Below are positions 45,265-57,149 of a stretch of 64,000 bases of DNA, piece by piece. Position 1 is the first letter of the stretch. Each line of letters opens with the position of its first letter. The translations under genes were made by a program, and so were the position numbers. The stretch spans positions 1,426,001 to 1,490,000 of the forward strand of contig OX637803.1 of the NCBI GenBank assembly GCA_951802425.1, written 5' to 3'. The notes under the pieces are model-generated. The model saw only the letters and a list, made by a program, of their open reading frames with translations, was not told the origin of the DNA and did no database searches. The DNA comes from Clavaria fumosa (lineage: Eukaryota; Basidiomycota; Agaricomycetes; Agaricales; Clavariaceae).

Positions 45265-46056
45265 TCAACGCCGCTCCTCTCTTCTGTCAGTAGGGCCGGG
45301 GAGGAGCCCAAGGAGCCCGAACGAGAGTGCGTAAAATCCCGAGGCTGCGACGAGTTGGTGAGTTCCCATCCGCACGTGATAGGTGCATAGCAGAAGACAA
45401 ATGAGATTGAGCGGGGAAGAATAAACACACCGCCGATGACACCTCCGATGTAGCCCAACATGGCCGTCTCGCTGAGCGTGATGGAGAGGAGAACCCAGCC
45501 GAGAACGATGGACACTGTCAAAACCTGCAACAGGGAGCGCTGCTGAGCAAAGGGTCTACTGTTGGGAGGGAGAATATCAGACCGGGACAACGTAAGAAAG
45601 CTCGGGGGAGCTTCTCCATGTTTCGTACTACGATGTGGCATGGGATTAGCGAAATTGAGAGGGGGAACCAGAGTGCAAGGGTGAAGGTGCGCACGTTTGG
45701 ACGGGTTCCCCGCGCCCAGGGAACCCAAAGAATGTACAAGAAGAGAAGGAGCGTTGTCAAGCCGAACGTGAGCGACGCAAACGCGGCCGTCCTTCATAAA
45801 GAGGACAATTTGAGCGCGGTGAGGGACAAACGCGCCCCTCTCGTGCTTTCTCGTTCCACGAGAAGGACGCTCACCTATGCCAAGTCCCCGCCATGCCTAG
45901 CGCGGCGCGCCACCAGAGGTTGGTCACGCCGACGTAACTCGTGACGACGATGCCAGGGACGACGAACTTGAGTTGCCGAAGAGTATGTGGGGAGAGTAGT
46001 GAGAAAGACGACGACGACGACGACGACGACGACGAGCGCTGGCTGTTGGCAGACAT
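45265..46056 (-). CDS. Small four-helix membrane protein, unknown family
   Basis: Reconstructed with three introns on the minus strand from ATG 46054-46056 to TGA 45265-45267, roughly 170 residues. A poly-Ser start is followed by LRQLKFVVPGIVVTSYVGVT (helix 1 region), then FASLTFGLTTLLLFLYILWV (helix 2), FTLALWFPLSISLIPCHIV and LTVSIVLGWVLLSITLSETA (helices 3-4), GYIGGVIGASGFYALSFGLL and a basic tail (DRREERR). If the last intron is not removed the frame instead runs to 45216 with a Ser-rich tail; the spliced form gives the more membrane-like end. Function unknown. Confidence 0.6.
46007..46035. repeat. GAC/GTC trinucleotide repeat coding poly-Ser
   Basis: About nine GAC units; on the minus strand they encode the Ser run near the start of the small membrane protein. 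Confidence 0.85.
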
Positions 46057-46292
46057 GGTGCAAGACGACGAGGAAGAGAGAGGACCGCGCGATCGCTTCT
46101 TAAACCAAATCGGTGATCGAGAGCGGTGTTTTGGTTTATTTGATTACATAACAATGTCAGGGCAATTTCTTACGTCATACAAACACGTGATATTCGACAT
46201 CAGAGTCTACCTTTCAATTCGGCAGCATCAGACAATTTCACAAGTCTGCGCATCGTCAGAGTCAAGGGACTTGCGGGATTTCTGTTGTGTAC

Positions 46293-47756
46293 TCACAGCT
46301 TGCCTGTGTTCTCTCCGTTGAACAACATCAATAGTGCTTTCGGTGCTTCTTCGAGGCCTTCAACTATGTGGTACTTGCATTTCAACGACCTGTCAGCAAT
46401 CCACCTCGACATCACCGCAATTGCCTCTGGGTACTGGTTTTTGTAGTCCATTCTGTGTAGCCCAATAAATCTTGCCTAGTCTTCATTTGATAAAAGTTTA
46501 GTGCGTACACAATAAAACCTTCCATCCTGGCGCTTTGTGAGATCAGGTTAAGGTATCCGGTAAGCCCTGTAGGCTTCGCTTTATCTGCAGAAGCGTGTTC
46601 GATCAGAGCGATGGGGCGTTCACAGAGAGAACCGCACTGTATTCCGATATGGCGCCTTATGACGACAAGAGAGCCATTGTCGATTCATCGGTTAACGAAA
46701 TGTCGGGAGAAATAGGGAAACAAGAATCTCATCACGCACCACATATCGCGATCCTCGCACCCTTGTTCAGCCTACGCAGCACAAGGTCCAACATCTCTCC
46801 GCCCACGTTGTCAAAGAAGACGTCAACCCAGCCGGCCTCTTTGAGGTCGTCCCTGAAGGTTGGGGACTTGTAGTTGAACGCGCGGCGCACCCCCAGCTCG
46901 CTCTCAAGCCATGTGCACTTCTCCTGAGTGCCCGCAACCGCAAACACCTTCGCCCCAGCCTTTACCCCCAACTGGCATACGAGGGACCCGACGGCCCCTG
47001 CGGCCCCGGAGACGAGCAATGTTTCATTTGGTTTAAGTAGCCCGACCGAGTGGAGGCCCTGAAGCATTGTTTGAAAACACAATCCTTAGATTTGGGTAAT
47101 GTTCACTGACGAAATAGGCCGTGAGGCCTGTAACGAAAGGGATTAGAATGAGACCCACGGCTGAGCAGCAGCGGCTTTTGCATACCAGACGTTCCGAGAG
47201 CGTGTAAGAAATCCACGGGCTCTGCGCCTGGAGGGACCCTAGTGATCTAATGAGACAAGGGTAATTCCGAGCCAGGGAGCCGAGGGACGCACATTATAGT
47301 CTCGCCGCGCGCATCCGGGAGCAAGGCGTACTCCGTCCACCCTGACAATCGCGCAGCAATGTCAATCTCCTGCAAGACGCGGTCGAACGGCGGCCTGGAG
47401 CGCTCACCAAATAACCCTCTCACAAGCTCGCCGACGTGATGCGTGCTGCCCTCACCGACCTCACGCACGATGCCCAGCCCCATCGCGCGCATGACCTCGC
47501 CGATCCCGACCGGGGGTATGTAGCTCCGCGTGTCGTTGAGCCAGCCGCGCATCGCCGGGTCGAGCGAGAGCCACGTTATCTGCACTAGGACATGTGCGGC
47601 CGGCAGCCCTTGCTTGGCACTCTCGCTCTTATTCTGGCCGAGGCGCAGAGAAGACAATGAGCAACCACGCTCGATGCGGAATGTACGGCTCGGCTCGATG
47701 AGTCCTGTCGGACGTTCAACGAGTACGATACGGGTGTACGTGCTAGTGTCTTCCAT
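46293..47756 (-). CDS. Zinc-free medium-chain reductase, prostaglandin/alkenal reductase type
   Basis: NADPH-dependent enzyme reducing the C=C bond of alpha,beta-unsaturated carbonyls (leukotriene B4 dehydrogenase/CurA branch of the MDR superfamily). ATG at 47756. The N-terminal catalytic part shows HVLVQITWLSLDPAMRGWLN and GLGIVREVGEGSTHHVGELV. A splice (GTGCGT donor near 47294, acceptor CTAG near 47242) joins VPPGAEPVDFLHALGTSG. The Rossmann part has LVSGAAGAVGSLVCQLGVKA, WVDVFFDNVGGEMLDLVLRR and KGARIAICGA. The last exon (YKNQYPEAIAVMSRWIADR, EAPKALLMLFNGENTGKL) ends in TGA at 46293-46295. No zinc-ligand cysteines are seen, as expected for this branch. A cytosolic stress or detoxification role is inferred. 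Confidence 0.9.
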
Positions 47757-48848
47757 TGTGGACGTGAGACTATCAGTGGAATGACAAGGAGTCGTGATGT
47801 GACCGTGGCCGTCATGGTGGTATACATTATATATGCGAAGGGACCCTTCCGGAACGCCATATCGGATGGCAAAGCTTCGAGGTTGATAGTGATCACTTAC
47901 ATCATATGGTTGGATGTATTATCATGCTGACCGCGGGTCAACGTCGGCGACGGCTTTTTTTCACATGGGTCCATTCACCACCGCCACCGCCCTTGTTGCG
48001 GGCCAGCAGCACGTGATGGGCACTGGTACTCGTGCCGCCGCCAATGGAAGACTACTGGCACAGTCCGGAAGGGGATGGATGACCCACAAATGGTAAGCTA
48101 GTGGTAGACCTACCTGGCAGTGGAAGAGTGGGAGACTTGCCCCTGCACAACTGGCAGTACAAGACCCACTGCTGGAAGACCCACCATAGGAAAGTTTATT
48201 TGCCATTGGAATGATATGGTATTTAGTAAGGACACATCATCTTGTTGCACCATTATTAATATTAGTAAGTGAGGTTTTGATTGCAGTGGCTTTCCAAGGC
48301 TTAACTCTGTCCAGTTCCTAAGTTAATGGTATTACAGTAAGAAATTTACCCTTGCACTGTAGATCCATTATTGTAAAAGAATTGTTGCCATTGAAGGAGC
48401 CACCCTTGACTTGATGTACTGGCTCATGTACTGGCAGGCACAGCTTGAAGAGGATTGATGCATTGATGTTGGTCCGAATCGAATCAGATTGGTCGGCAAT
48501 TGCCGAACCGGCTCTGATGAGCCGAGCACTGCCATACCCATGGACGGAATGCCAGGCGATGATGGCACAGCGCATCTTCTTTCACCAGTCCACCGTCGCT
48601 GGCATCTCGTCTGTCGTTGCGGCATGCCACCACCCTCAAGATTAAACCTAGTCGGAGCAAACCATGGAAATGACGTCTACACCTTAGCCACGGTGCACCC
48701 ACGCACCACGTCGGCCTCCTTTGTCTTAGATCCACCACTCTCTGCTCGCTCACCTCTGTTCTCTCCCGCTAATCGCAACTATGGTTCAACCCGACGCTCT
48801 GGTGACCGGTCGTTGCAATCGTCGCCATTGCTGAGGGCCGCCCTGAAA
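47757..48848. other. Divergent intergenic region
   Basis: Separates the reductase gene (-) from the VTT protein gene (+). No supported gene. The open frame 48489-48848 is continuous with the VTT protein and may be its 5' UTR or an N-terminal extension. Confidence 0.5.
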
Positions 48849-49909
48849 ATGGCAGCCGTTTTCCTCGTTAGCACTATCCTTCTTGGCGGTACGCTTTGGC
48901 TTGCACTACCTGTTCTCGATGAGTACGTCGTGTGTAAAAATGGACGTATCTGTGACTCATTGGTCTTGTCTGCTCATTTAGGCGTGATAGGCCTCATCTT
49001 CGAGTTCCCAAGTCATTTACTCAATTACAAGAGTTGAATGCTCTGCTGAAGAAGTATCGCGATATATATCCGTACCGCATCGTCGTCTGCTATGTTACGG
49101 TGTATCTCTTGTACGTCTTTTCAAAAACGCAAGTGATTCTGCTGTCTCAATTTACCGACAGCCTCCAAGCCTTCTCTCTTCCCGGTTCCATGTACTTGTC
49201 CATCTTGGGTGGAGCTGTGTGGGGTGTTCCACGCGCCTTGCCCCTTGCCTGTACATGCGTTGCAACGGGTGCCTCCTTGTGCTATTTAATTAGCGCTGCT
49301 CTTGGTCCAGCTCTCCTGACGCTGCCAAAATGGAAAGCTCGTTTCGACAAGTGGTCAGATGCCCTTCATGCCCAGAAGGATAACATCATATCGTTCCTAA
49401 TCGTTATTCGAATCGCACCGCTACCACCCCATTGGGTTATTAACGTGTTATGCCCTCACGTCAACATCGGTCTCGTCCCGTTCTGGATTACCACCTGGCT
49501 TGGGATCATGGGTGTGACCGTCATACACACGACCATCGGTGGAGGGCTGGACGAAATGACTTCTGCGGATGACTTCCACTTGATTTCGTGGCGCAACTTC
49601 CTGGGTTTGTCCGCGGTCGTGGTCGGCGTTTTGATACCGGTGGGACTGCGGTACTATTTAAAACGTGACGTTGCTGTGATGGCCGACATCGAGCAAGCGG
49701 ATGAGGATTTGAGATCACAAGATCTGGGAGAAGACGCCGTTTTGGCTTTAAGCCTACGTGACACATCGCCCAAGGCGAAGAATCCTCTCGCTCGCATGTC
49801 AATGGACGACGAACTCGATGAATTTTTGGACTCGGCCTCTTCGTCAGGCGACTCGGATATCATACTAGAATCTGGGCCAGTGTTGATCACCAAGCCAGAC
49901 GAGGAATGA
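48849..49909 (+). CDS. TMEM41/VTT-domain membrane protein
   Basis: Member of the DedA/VTT (SNARE-associated Golgi protein) superfamily, whose eukaryotic TMEM41B/VMP1 branch acts in the ER as lipid scramblase in autophagy and lipid supply. Two exons, 48849-48922 and 48982-49909 (donor GTACGT), 333 residues. An N-terminal anchor (VFLVSTILLGGTLWLALPVL) is followed by YVTVYLLYVFSKTQVILLSQ, the signature GSMYLSILGGAVWGVPRALP, CVATGASLCYLISAALGPAL and the second half IVIRIAPLPPHWVINVLCPH with a re-entrant helix, then LGLSAVVVGVLIPVGLRYYL. The cytosolic tail is acidic with Ser clusters (DSASSSGDSD). The frame stays open upstream to 48489, so a longer N-terminus is possible; 48849 is the ATG just before the first helix. 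Confidence 0.88.
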
Positions 49910-51018
49910 GTTTGTTTATATGTGAGTAACACATACTGTACCGAATTATTAATTTGCATGCTTCGGATTCCCATCCACGGCGAGCCTTGTATAATGACCC
50001 TAGATTGTTACTCTAACCAAATTTCGGGTGTAGTGTTTGACTCCTATGGTCGGACTGTTTGCATATCTCCAGGTTTTCGCCAATCGATAAATTATTATTG
50101 TACGATTCTATTGGGTAGTAGGACCTGCGAAGCCAACGCGTGACGAAACTTGTAACAACTGTAGGTTTGAATCGTTCAATGACACAGTATTGTACAACGG
50201 AATGGCTTTGCCATGCGTGAGACCATTGAACGACTTGGGTGATGTGACTTCAACGTTCCTGGTCAAGCGAGGTGTCGCAGTTCAGGGATACAATTTCTGC
50301 CTTAACACGTGGTGTATTGGTTGAACGCATTGCCGGGCTGCGAAGGGAGGAATGCCGTCCGCGAATTTCAAAACCCATGTCACGGAGGATGGAGCATCCA
50401 ATGTCCACACACTGTTGAAACTACCGCACAGCGGATAATTCTGAAACTGTGAGGAACGGGGAAGCGTACTTCTTTCCGAAGGCCGAAAGCAAAGGAGATT
50501 CAGGATCCCAGACGAGGGTTTTGAATGCTCGTTACAGAATGAGTGATGGAACTCTTGGTGACATACCTCCTCGCATTTCTACCCGTCTCCCATATAGAAA
50601 ATGGCGCTCTTGCCGCCAGTCATCACATACAAAAGCGCAAAGAAGGGTCAATCATAATGCGCCTCGCGAAATGCGAGACATTGACGCGAGAGAATTGAAT
50701 ACCTATTTGTGTATTGTAATGTAACATGAGACTTGCTCCTCTCCTCGACGCGGGACAAGAATGGAAATCATTTAGTTACATAAGCACTTTGGTGTTGTCC
50801 TGGCCTGGGTTGTATAACTCCGCCACCACCTCCTTCCGTGCCCACGGCCATCTTTCCCCCTTCCGCCGCAACGACTACTCGACTTTAAGGCGCTCAGGCT
50901 GTCGTCCGCGACCCAGAACAGCCGCGCGATTTCCAGGCTCGCTACCCGCGTTCTCTTCTAGCTTTGCAGCCAAATTCTTGACCTTATTAGATACTGGCCA
51001 CTCGCTTCGCTTCTCGAC
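49910..51018. other. Intergenic region without supported gene
   Basis: 1.1 kb. Holds the 3' UTR of the VTT gene and the promoter of the SWI1 gene, with CT-rich patches near 50820-50960. The frame at 50449-50724 has no recognised content. Confidence 0.5.
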
Positions 51019-54000
51019 ATGGTTGATCGACCGAATCCCTACTCTTTGCAACCTAACTTCATTCCAACGGTGTCGCCACAGCAGCTACCCCCACATCTGC
51101 AGCAGTCGCAGATGCAACTTCCTGACAAAGCTAACACAGACTTCATGCGGACTATGTCAATGCTACATCGTGAGCGGACCGGGACAGATATGCAACCCGC
51201 CCAATTCAAACATGTGAGCGTGGATTTTTGTACCCATTCCACTTTTTCTAGCGGCATCATACGCAGCGCCCATTTTACTTTGCGCTGTACCCATGCCATG
51301 AGACTCTGGAGTCTATCATGCGCCGCTCCATTCTCTCACCAATTTCCGCTACCTATCTAACACCGCAATTTACAGCTAGCCCAGATGTTTCGAAATCAAA
51401 CCGCTGGAGCGCGCCAACCAATGGTCGGGCAACATCGTTTTGGGATGGCAGCCCCTGGTCAACCCTCCCCCTTCCACGAGCAACAGCAGGCCCAGCCACA
51501 GATTTCTAATTTCCCAAACGCTGGGATGCAGAATTCACAACTTGCGTATCATAACAGAATGTTTCAACAACCATTTCCTCACCAAATGCGACCGGATGTC
51601 ATGACGCAGCCTCAAGGCCAGCTAATTCAGAATGGCAACATGCCCCCACAACTGACACAGCAGTCGGCGTCTATGGTCCATCCAGGCTCAGCTGGCATGT
51701 TCGCGCCGTCCGATGCCTCACATCATACCCATGTGGCTCCTGCTCATGGTGCCTTGGTGACATCGCAAATGCCACAGAATGTGCAAGCGCCACTTGCTCC
51801 GCAGCGTCTCAACTACCTCGATCTTAAGGAGCGCATACAACAAGAGGAGCTCACAATATCTACGATGCGGCAGACCGCTTTCCATCTCGCACAAAACTCT
51901 AACGGGATCCCTGAGGCGGAATCGATGCGCAAAGCCGAGCAATTGTGGGTAGAAGTGAATAATAGGACGACTCAACTTAACCGGTTACTCTACCTGGCTC
52001 AACATCAAGCACAAGGAAACACCGTTTCGTGAGTAATTACTTTCCAAAGTCTACCTTTGGTGCTCAGACATTCTCCAAGCAATCTACTTGGTGGCCCGTC
52101 CACACGGCAGCCGACTCCCACACAAACTGCGCAGAATTCAACTGGCTGGATGTCCCAACCCGTGCCACAAGCCTCCCAAGGGATAGCGACCCCGCAGATG
52201 CCGCCAGGCGCGCCGTCCCAGCCGTCTATGCAAGCTAATTTATCCACACTTCAGCCGCCCCAGAATCCCCTCGTGAATCCAAGCACGCCTCCCCGTTCCG
52301 GTCTCCCTTCACACCAACCTTTTGGTACACAGGCTTCCCCACCCATGGCCAATAATTCTCCATTCTCATTGAGTGGAGGCCAACCTCCCGCACCAAATCT
52401 GTCAACTCCATATCAAGTACCTTCCCTCTCGAAGGAAATCTTTCATGCCCGATATGACAACTGGTGCAATAGCAGGAATATTGCCCGTGACCAGCGCCTT
52501 ATGTCCATCGACGGTCGTCCGATTGATCTGCATGCGTTACATGTCCTTGTCATGCGTGCTGGAGGTTCACAAAAGGTAAGATTTTCCTTCTCTTCATTAT
52601 GCTATCTAATGTGCAGCACAGGCGAGGAATTTGTGGCCAATAATCGGGGGACATATGGGTTTTGTCCAATTTCCGTCCCACGACCACCAGCCCGCGAGAT
52701 CGTCTCCTGTGGTCGCACAGCATCTAGCCGCAGTATACGAGAAATACCTTGCCAATTTCGATTCCGCTTATATTCATGCGTTCCTCGAGATGAAGCAAAA
52801 GGCCCAGGCAGCTCAGCCTCAGTCGACGGCGATGAACGGCGCAGGCAATGCCAATCGTGCCGTGCTCACCTCCAGACAGCTACAGCAATTGATACCATTT
52901 GCAAACCTGTCACCGGCGGAGCTACGAGCTAGCAAATTACCGGAATCGGCGATCCGATTTGTGGAGGCCTATCGTACACGTTTACAGCAATTCGCACAGA
53001 ACCCGGGGGCTTTTTCCAGAAATCCAGGTGGTGTCATTGGGGTACAACCACAGCAGGCACCTGCTCCAGTCCAATTCCCTAATGCTCACCACTCGCAGAT
53101 CCCTCTGCCATCCAATGTGGGCCCCCGGCCCACATCCCAAGTTCCCGTTCAACGCTTCGCACCAGGAGAACCTGAGAGGAACGGAACGCTTCTGGCCCCG
53201 CCGTCAAACGCAAACGTTCAATCCCAGACTCGTATCACAAGGCAGCAGGCTGAGTCAACCATTAGGCGCTTGAGGGAAGAAGCTCTAGCCCAAGTTCCCG
53301 TTTCTCCGCATCTATTGCCTGAAGAGCAGAAAGCTGATCTCATCGAAGTCGTCGAACAATTAAATGCTTATGTCATGAAGTTAGAGCCTAAGCTAGCTAC
53401 ATGGTACGCAATAGTCAAGTCAGAGGATCGACTGAAGACTATTCTACAATGGGTAAGTGGCCTCCGTCCTGGCACGTAAACTTCAATGAACCCCCTTCGC
53501 AGTTCAGCAAGATTCAACAGCAAAGGTCTCTGCTACAGGCAGGACAATCACGATTCGTGCAATCTCTTCATCAATTCCGCGCCATGATACCCCAGATGGT
53601 TTCATTAGAGAATGCCATGAGAACCATCAATGTGCCGATAACCCCGAAATCCTCTGGCAATCCATTAATGACATCCCCGGCTTCTTCATCAAGGCTTTCG
53701 GACACCCCAGCGCCGCAACTTCCGCCCGTTTCTCGTCAGCCCTCTAACACACACCCGGCCCCAAAGAAAAAGCAGCCCGTTTCTCAAGGAGCCTCATCCT
53801 CTGCTACGTCCTCCCCGCTTCTTCCTTCGTCCTCCAGTCCACTTGCGGCAACTTCTTCTTCCACGCCGGCCAGTGCTGCTACGCCGACGCACACCGGCCC
53901 GAGCTTTCCTAGCTCTCCAAATAACAAGCAGAAAGCCAAGAGTCCCGCGAAGCGGAAACCTTCCAAAACTATCGTGCCCGCTACCGAATTGGCTCAATCC

Positions 54001-54738
54001 CCCGTACCTGCTTCGCAACCCCCCCAAATTCAGGCTGGCGAAAAGCATGCACGAGAAGATGACCTGCCTCCGTCTCATACAAATATTGATTCGTCTCCGA
54101 AGCGAATCAAATCGGATGATTGGGACGGGCCTGAAAGTAGAGCGTTAACGAAGAAGAGGGAAGAAATTGAAAATATCAAAACCGAAGAAGACGCCAGTGC
54201 ATTTTATAACAATCTTGCCAATCTGGTTCAACAAGCGAGCGGGGGCGAGGAAACCTTGGCATTAAATATCTCAGATGCGTTATCGCTGCTTTTGAGTGGA
54301 TGCGCATCTGTGCCAGATCTGCCGGAGAGTTCCTCCATGACGTCGCTCGGATCCGTGGCAGCACATGGCGAACCATCATCGCAAACTCAGATTCCGTCCG
54401 GAGACGACTTCGGTCAATTCCTCGATTTCTCGTTTTGCGGCAATCAAGACGATGAAGACGCTGCTGCTACCCCTGAACTTGCGTTTACCTCTTCCACGAA
54501 CCCAAGTCCACTCTCAGCCTCGGACGTCGATGCCGCCGTGACGCAAACCACCACTATTGCTGACAGCGCCGAAATCGCTGAGCCGAAGAACGAGCATCTT
54601 GATCCCCTGGAATCACTACGGTTAGGGGTATTTAAAGAGATTGACGGAGGAGTATCTGCATATTATCAACCGCATAGTTGGAAATGGGACGTTCCCATGC
54701 CTGTATTGGAGCAACCGTGGCCCATCTTCACATCCTAA
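51019..54738 (+). CDS. SWI1: SWI1-type ARID subunit of the SWI/SNF remodeller
   Basis: DNA-binding subunit of the SWI/SNF nucleosome remodelling complex, nuclear. Exons: 51019-51213, 51376 to about 52028, about 52060-52575, 52625-53452 and 53503-54738. The first half is Gln/Pro-rich (QQLPPHLQQSQMQL, QPFPHQMRPDVMTQPQGQLI). The ARID domain begins at EIFHARYDNWCNSR, has DGRPIDLHALHVLVMRAGGS before a splice at 52576, and continues LWPIIGGHMGFVQFP and VAQHLAAVYEKYLANFD. After it come conserved helices (RITRQQAESTIRRLREEALA; FVQSLHQFRAMIPQMVSLEN), a Ser/Pro linker with a basic patch (KAKSPAKRKPSK) and an acidic C-terminus. The second intron is only about 39 or 51 nt, depending on which acceptor is used. 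Confidence 0.88.
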
Positions 54739-54955
54739 TTTTAAGTACCTTACATTTTAACGTCTCCATCCCCTTTCCTCCACCATCAATCACGCAGCCA
54801 TCCGTCACATTCTACACTATTTTGGTTATTTCCTCGCTGCTCTGTACTCACCCTGTTGTTCAATCCGCTACTGATTTCAATCTCTGAGTCACTGGCAAAG
54901 CAACAGCATATCTCAGGGATTGTATCGACAATGGTTTTCAGCCCAATGCGTTTCA
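54739..54955. other. Convergent 3' spacer
   Basis: 217 bp between the stops of SWI1 (+) and the splicing-factor gene (-). Nothing else seen. Confidence 0.5.
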
Positions 54956-56102
54956 TTAGATTCTGAGACCACGTGTACTTAAAGATGACTGTCTATTGCT
55001 CTTAATGTTGATCTTCCGATGGTTTCCTAGCACTCGTTCACGTAAAGTAGAAGCGGCAGATTGAGGTGAGAGTGTCGGTTTCCGTCGGTTTGTAATATTC
55101 CTGGTTCGTAATTCCTCCCTCCCCCGTTCCCATTCCTGTTTGGCTTCCGCTCTAACTTCATCATCTGACGCAAGGGTGAGAGCTTCTGGTAGACCGTAAC
55201 GCAGCTTGAGCTCGTTATCCACCGCCAACTTCTGTTTCTCAATCTTCTTTTCCTCTCGAAATCGTTGGCGGACTTTGAGAGACAATTTGTATGGGTCGGA
55301 ATTGTAATGCTCGGAAACAGTCTGCAACAACTCGAGCCGAGGTAAATGCACCTGGGTGACGTGGTTTTGAGCAACAGTGGACTTTTCAAGAGCGGCAAGC
55401 GGGTCGATTGGGCTTGCATTCGCCTCAGTGTCTGTATCATAAGGACTGCTTCAGACATACAACGAAAGCCACTGGCATGAGATGATTGCACTTGCCATGA
55501 ACCGCAAACCCGCCGTTTTCTTCTGGATCCCAGTCTTCATCTTTCTGTCGCGCACCTGAAACCACGACATACCGAGTATTCTGGACATGTCACAGCCGTT
55601 AAGTACGCGCAGTGATCGACGTTGGGTATAACGACCAACCTGCGGATCAGTCTGGATCTCGAACCAGCCGCTACACAAGTGACATTTGCAGCGAAAGGAG
55701 TATATGGGAGTTGAGTAGTAGTTTCCTATCTTCTTCTTCTCGGCGTTGTAACGTACGCCCATCCCGATATGATTGTTACATGTGCCGCTCACCATAACTC
55801 AGCAGGACCGAGGCAAATCACGAAGTACGATTACCTACCACCATATATTGAATGGTAGTTCGAACCGCGTAATCAGGATACCCTGGTCAAGTTTCCGTGC
55901 CCTGTCTCCAAGAGCGTGTTTGCCTATTGTCGTGAGCGCTCACGTTTCGAACTGCCAATCATCTCACGAACCTCTGTACGAGTTAAGACTACCATGTTTC
56001 TCGCCATCGTAATCCGGCGGATAGTATTTATTGAAACCTGACGTCCCGGTGAGTGTAATATGTGAGCTCAGATATTTGCATGAACTTGCCTTGCATGACT
56101 GT
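54956..56102 (-). CDS. Splicing factor Saf4/CCDC130 (CWC16 family)
   Basis: Pre-mRNA splicing factor of the Yju2/CCDC94/CCDC130 family that acts at the catalytic spliceosome. On the minus strand the exons read NKYYPPDYDGEKHGSLNSYR (near 56030), KHALGDRARKLDQGILITRF, ELPFNIWCGTCNNHIGMGVR, YNAEKKKIGNYYSTPIYSF, KCHLCSGWFEIQTDPQ, then across an intron NTRYVVVSGARQKDEDWDPE, and the basic C-terminal part (RQRFREEKKIEKQKLAVDNE) ending in TAA at 54956-54958. The two Cys pairs (CGTC, CHLC) form the family zinc site. The block order matches CCDC130 rather than Yju2. The first exon, a few codons beginning near 56102, could not be joined in phase with confidence, so the 5' end is provisional. Confidence 0.85.
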
Positions 56103-56487
56103 AGGCAAGTGGTGAAGCCCACACGTGACACACAAGGCTGGAGCTGGATCTGAAGCGCTCAAGTTCGATTTCTCTAGCCACTCGACTGCTACTATCTCCC
56201 TCTGCAACTCCAAATCATTAGCCGCCCCGCTGCTCTGTGATCAGAGTCGGGGACATGGATTACTACTACTGCTGTAACCAGTAGCCAGCGGCGGTGTGAC
56301 GCGGAGGAAAACCTGAGTTTGAATTGCTGGGTCTGAAGTTCAAATTTTACAAGTGCGACTCTTAACTCTACTTTACGTCTGGGTCATCAGAACCTTTCAG
56401 AACCTTTAGGTATGTGTTGGACTTCTATATTGCTTTTCACTCATTGATATCTTACTACCCACAAGTCACCTTCTGGCTCTAAACAAG
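56103..56487 (+). promoter_or_regulatory. Divergent promoter with probable 5' UTR intron of uS10 gene
   Basis: Lies between the splicing-factor gene (-) and the uS10 gene (+). GTATGTGTTGGAC near 56409 and ACAAG near 56466 would bound a short 5' UTR intron, a common feature of ribosomal protein genes. Confidence 0.45.
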
Positions 56488-57021
56488 ATGAGCTACGTCG
56501 CTAAAGAAAAAGAGTACGATGCCACTGGTGCTCCGCTCCCCCCTCAGAAACTTCACAAGATCAGGATCACGCTCAGCAGCACGGATTTGAGGAGGCTGGA
56601 GAAGTGTACGTGTCGAGTGCAATAGCCCAAGTTTACTCTTCTTCTGAGCGTACCCCACCAGTCTCTTCGGACCTCATTAACCGTGCCAAAGACAAACAGC
56701 TTCGTGTCAAAGGACCGGTGCGTCTCCCCACCAAAGTTTTGAAGATTACTACACGGAAAACGGTGGGTTCTCTTTGACTTTGCTCCGTCGCTATCTAACC
56801 CGCGTCTCTTGCAGCCTTGTGGTGAAGGTTCGAAGACGTGGGACCGCTATGAACTCAAGATCCATAAACGGCTCATCGACCTGCACTCTTCAAGTGAGAT
56901 CGTTAAACAAATTGTTCGTGTCACGGTCATCATGCAGCGCTCTGATATTGACATCTGCCTTTCGCAGACAAGCATCAGTTTAGAGCCGGGCGTTGATGTC
57001 GAGGTCACTATCTCAAATTGA
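56488..57021 (+). CDS. RPS20: 40S ribosomal protein S20 (uS10)
   Basis: Component of the head of the small ribosomal subunit. Four exons join in phase: 56488-56605, 56662-56762, 56815-56913 and 56968-57021, giving 123 residues, the usual size. Conserved blocks: [95 protein letters not shown]. The codon split by the first intron reads Phe (LEKFSSDL), where many eukaryotes have Val. Short regular introns and tight neighbours fit a highly expressed housekeeping gene. Confidence 0.97.
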
Positions 57022-57149
57022 GACCACCACCACCACTATCTCTACTCCAGAAATCCTGCAAGAGAGCATCCACATATTTCTAGACACCGTTGAAATATAG
57101 TTTCACAGCAGCAGAGCATTGAATGCACGAGAACGAGCGCCAAATGATA

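Noticed and set aside
50449..50724. Possible small gene upstream of SWI1, including a minus-strand ATGACTGGCGGCAAGAGC start near 50620
   Set aside because: No exon combination gave a recognisable or well-formed protein; left as intergenic.
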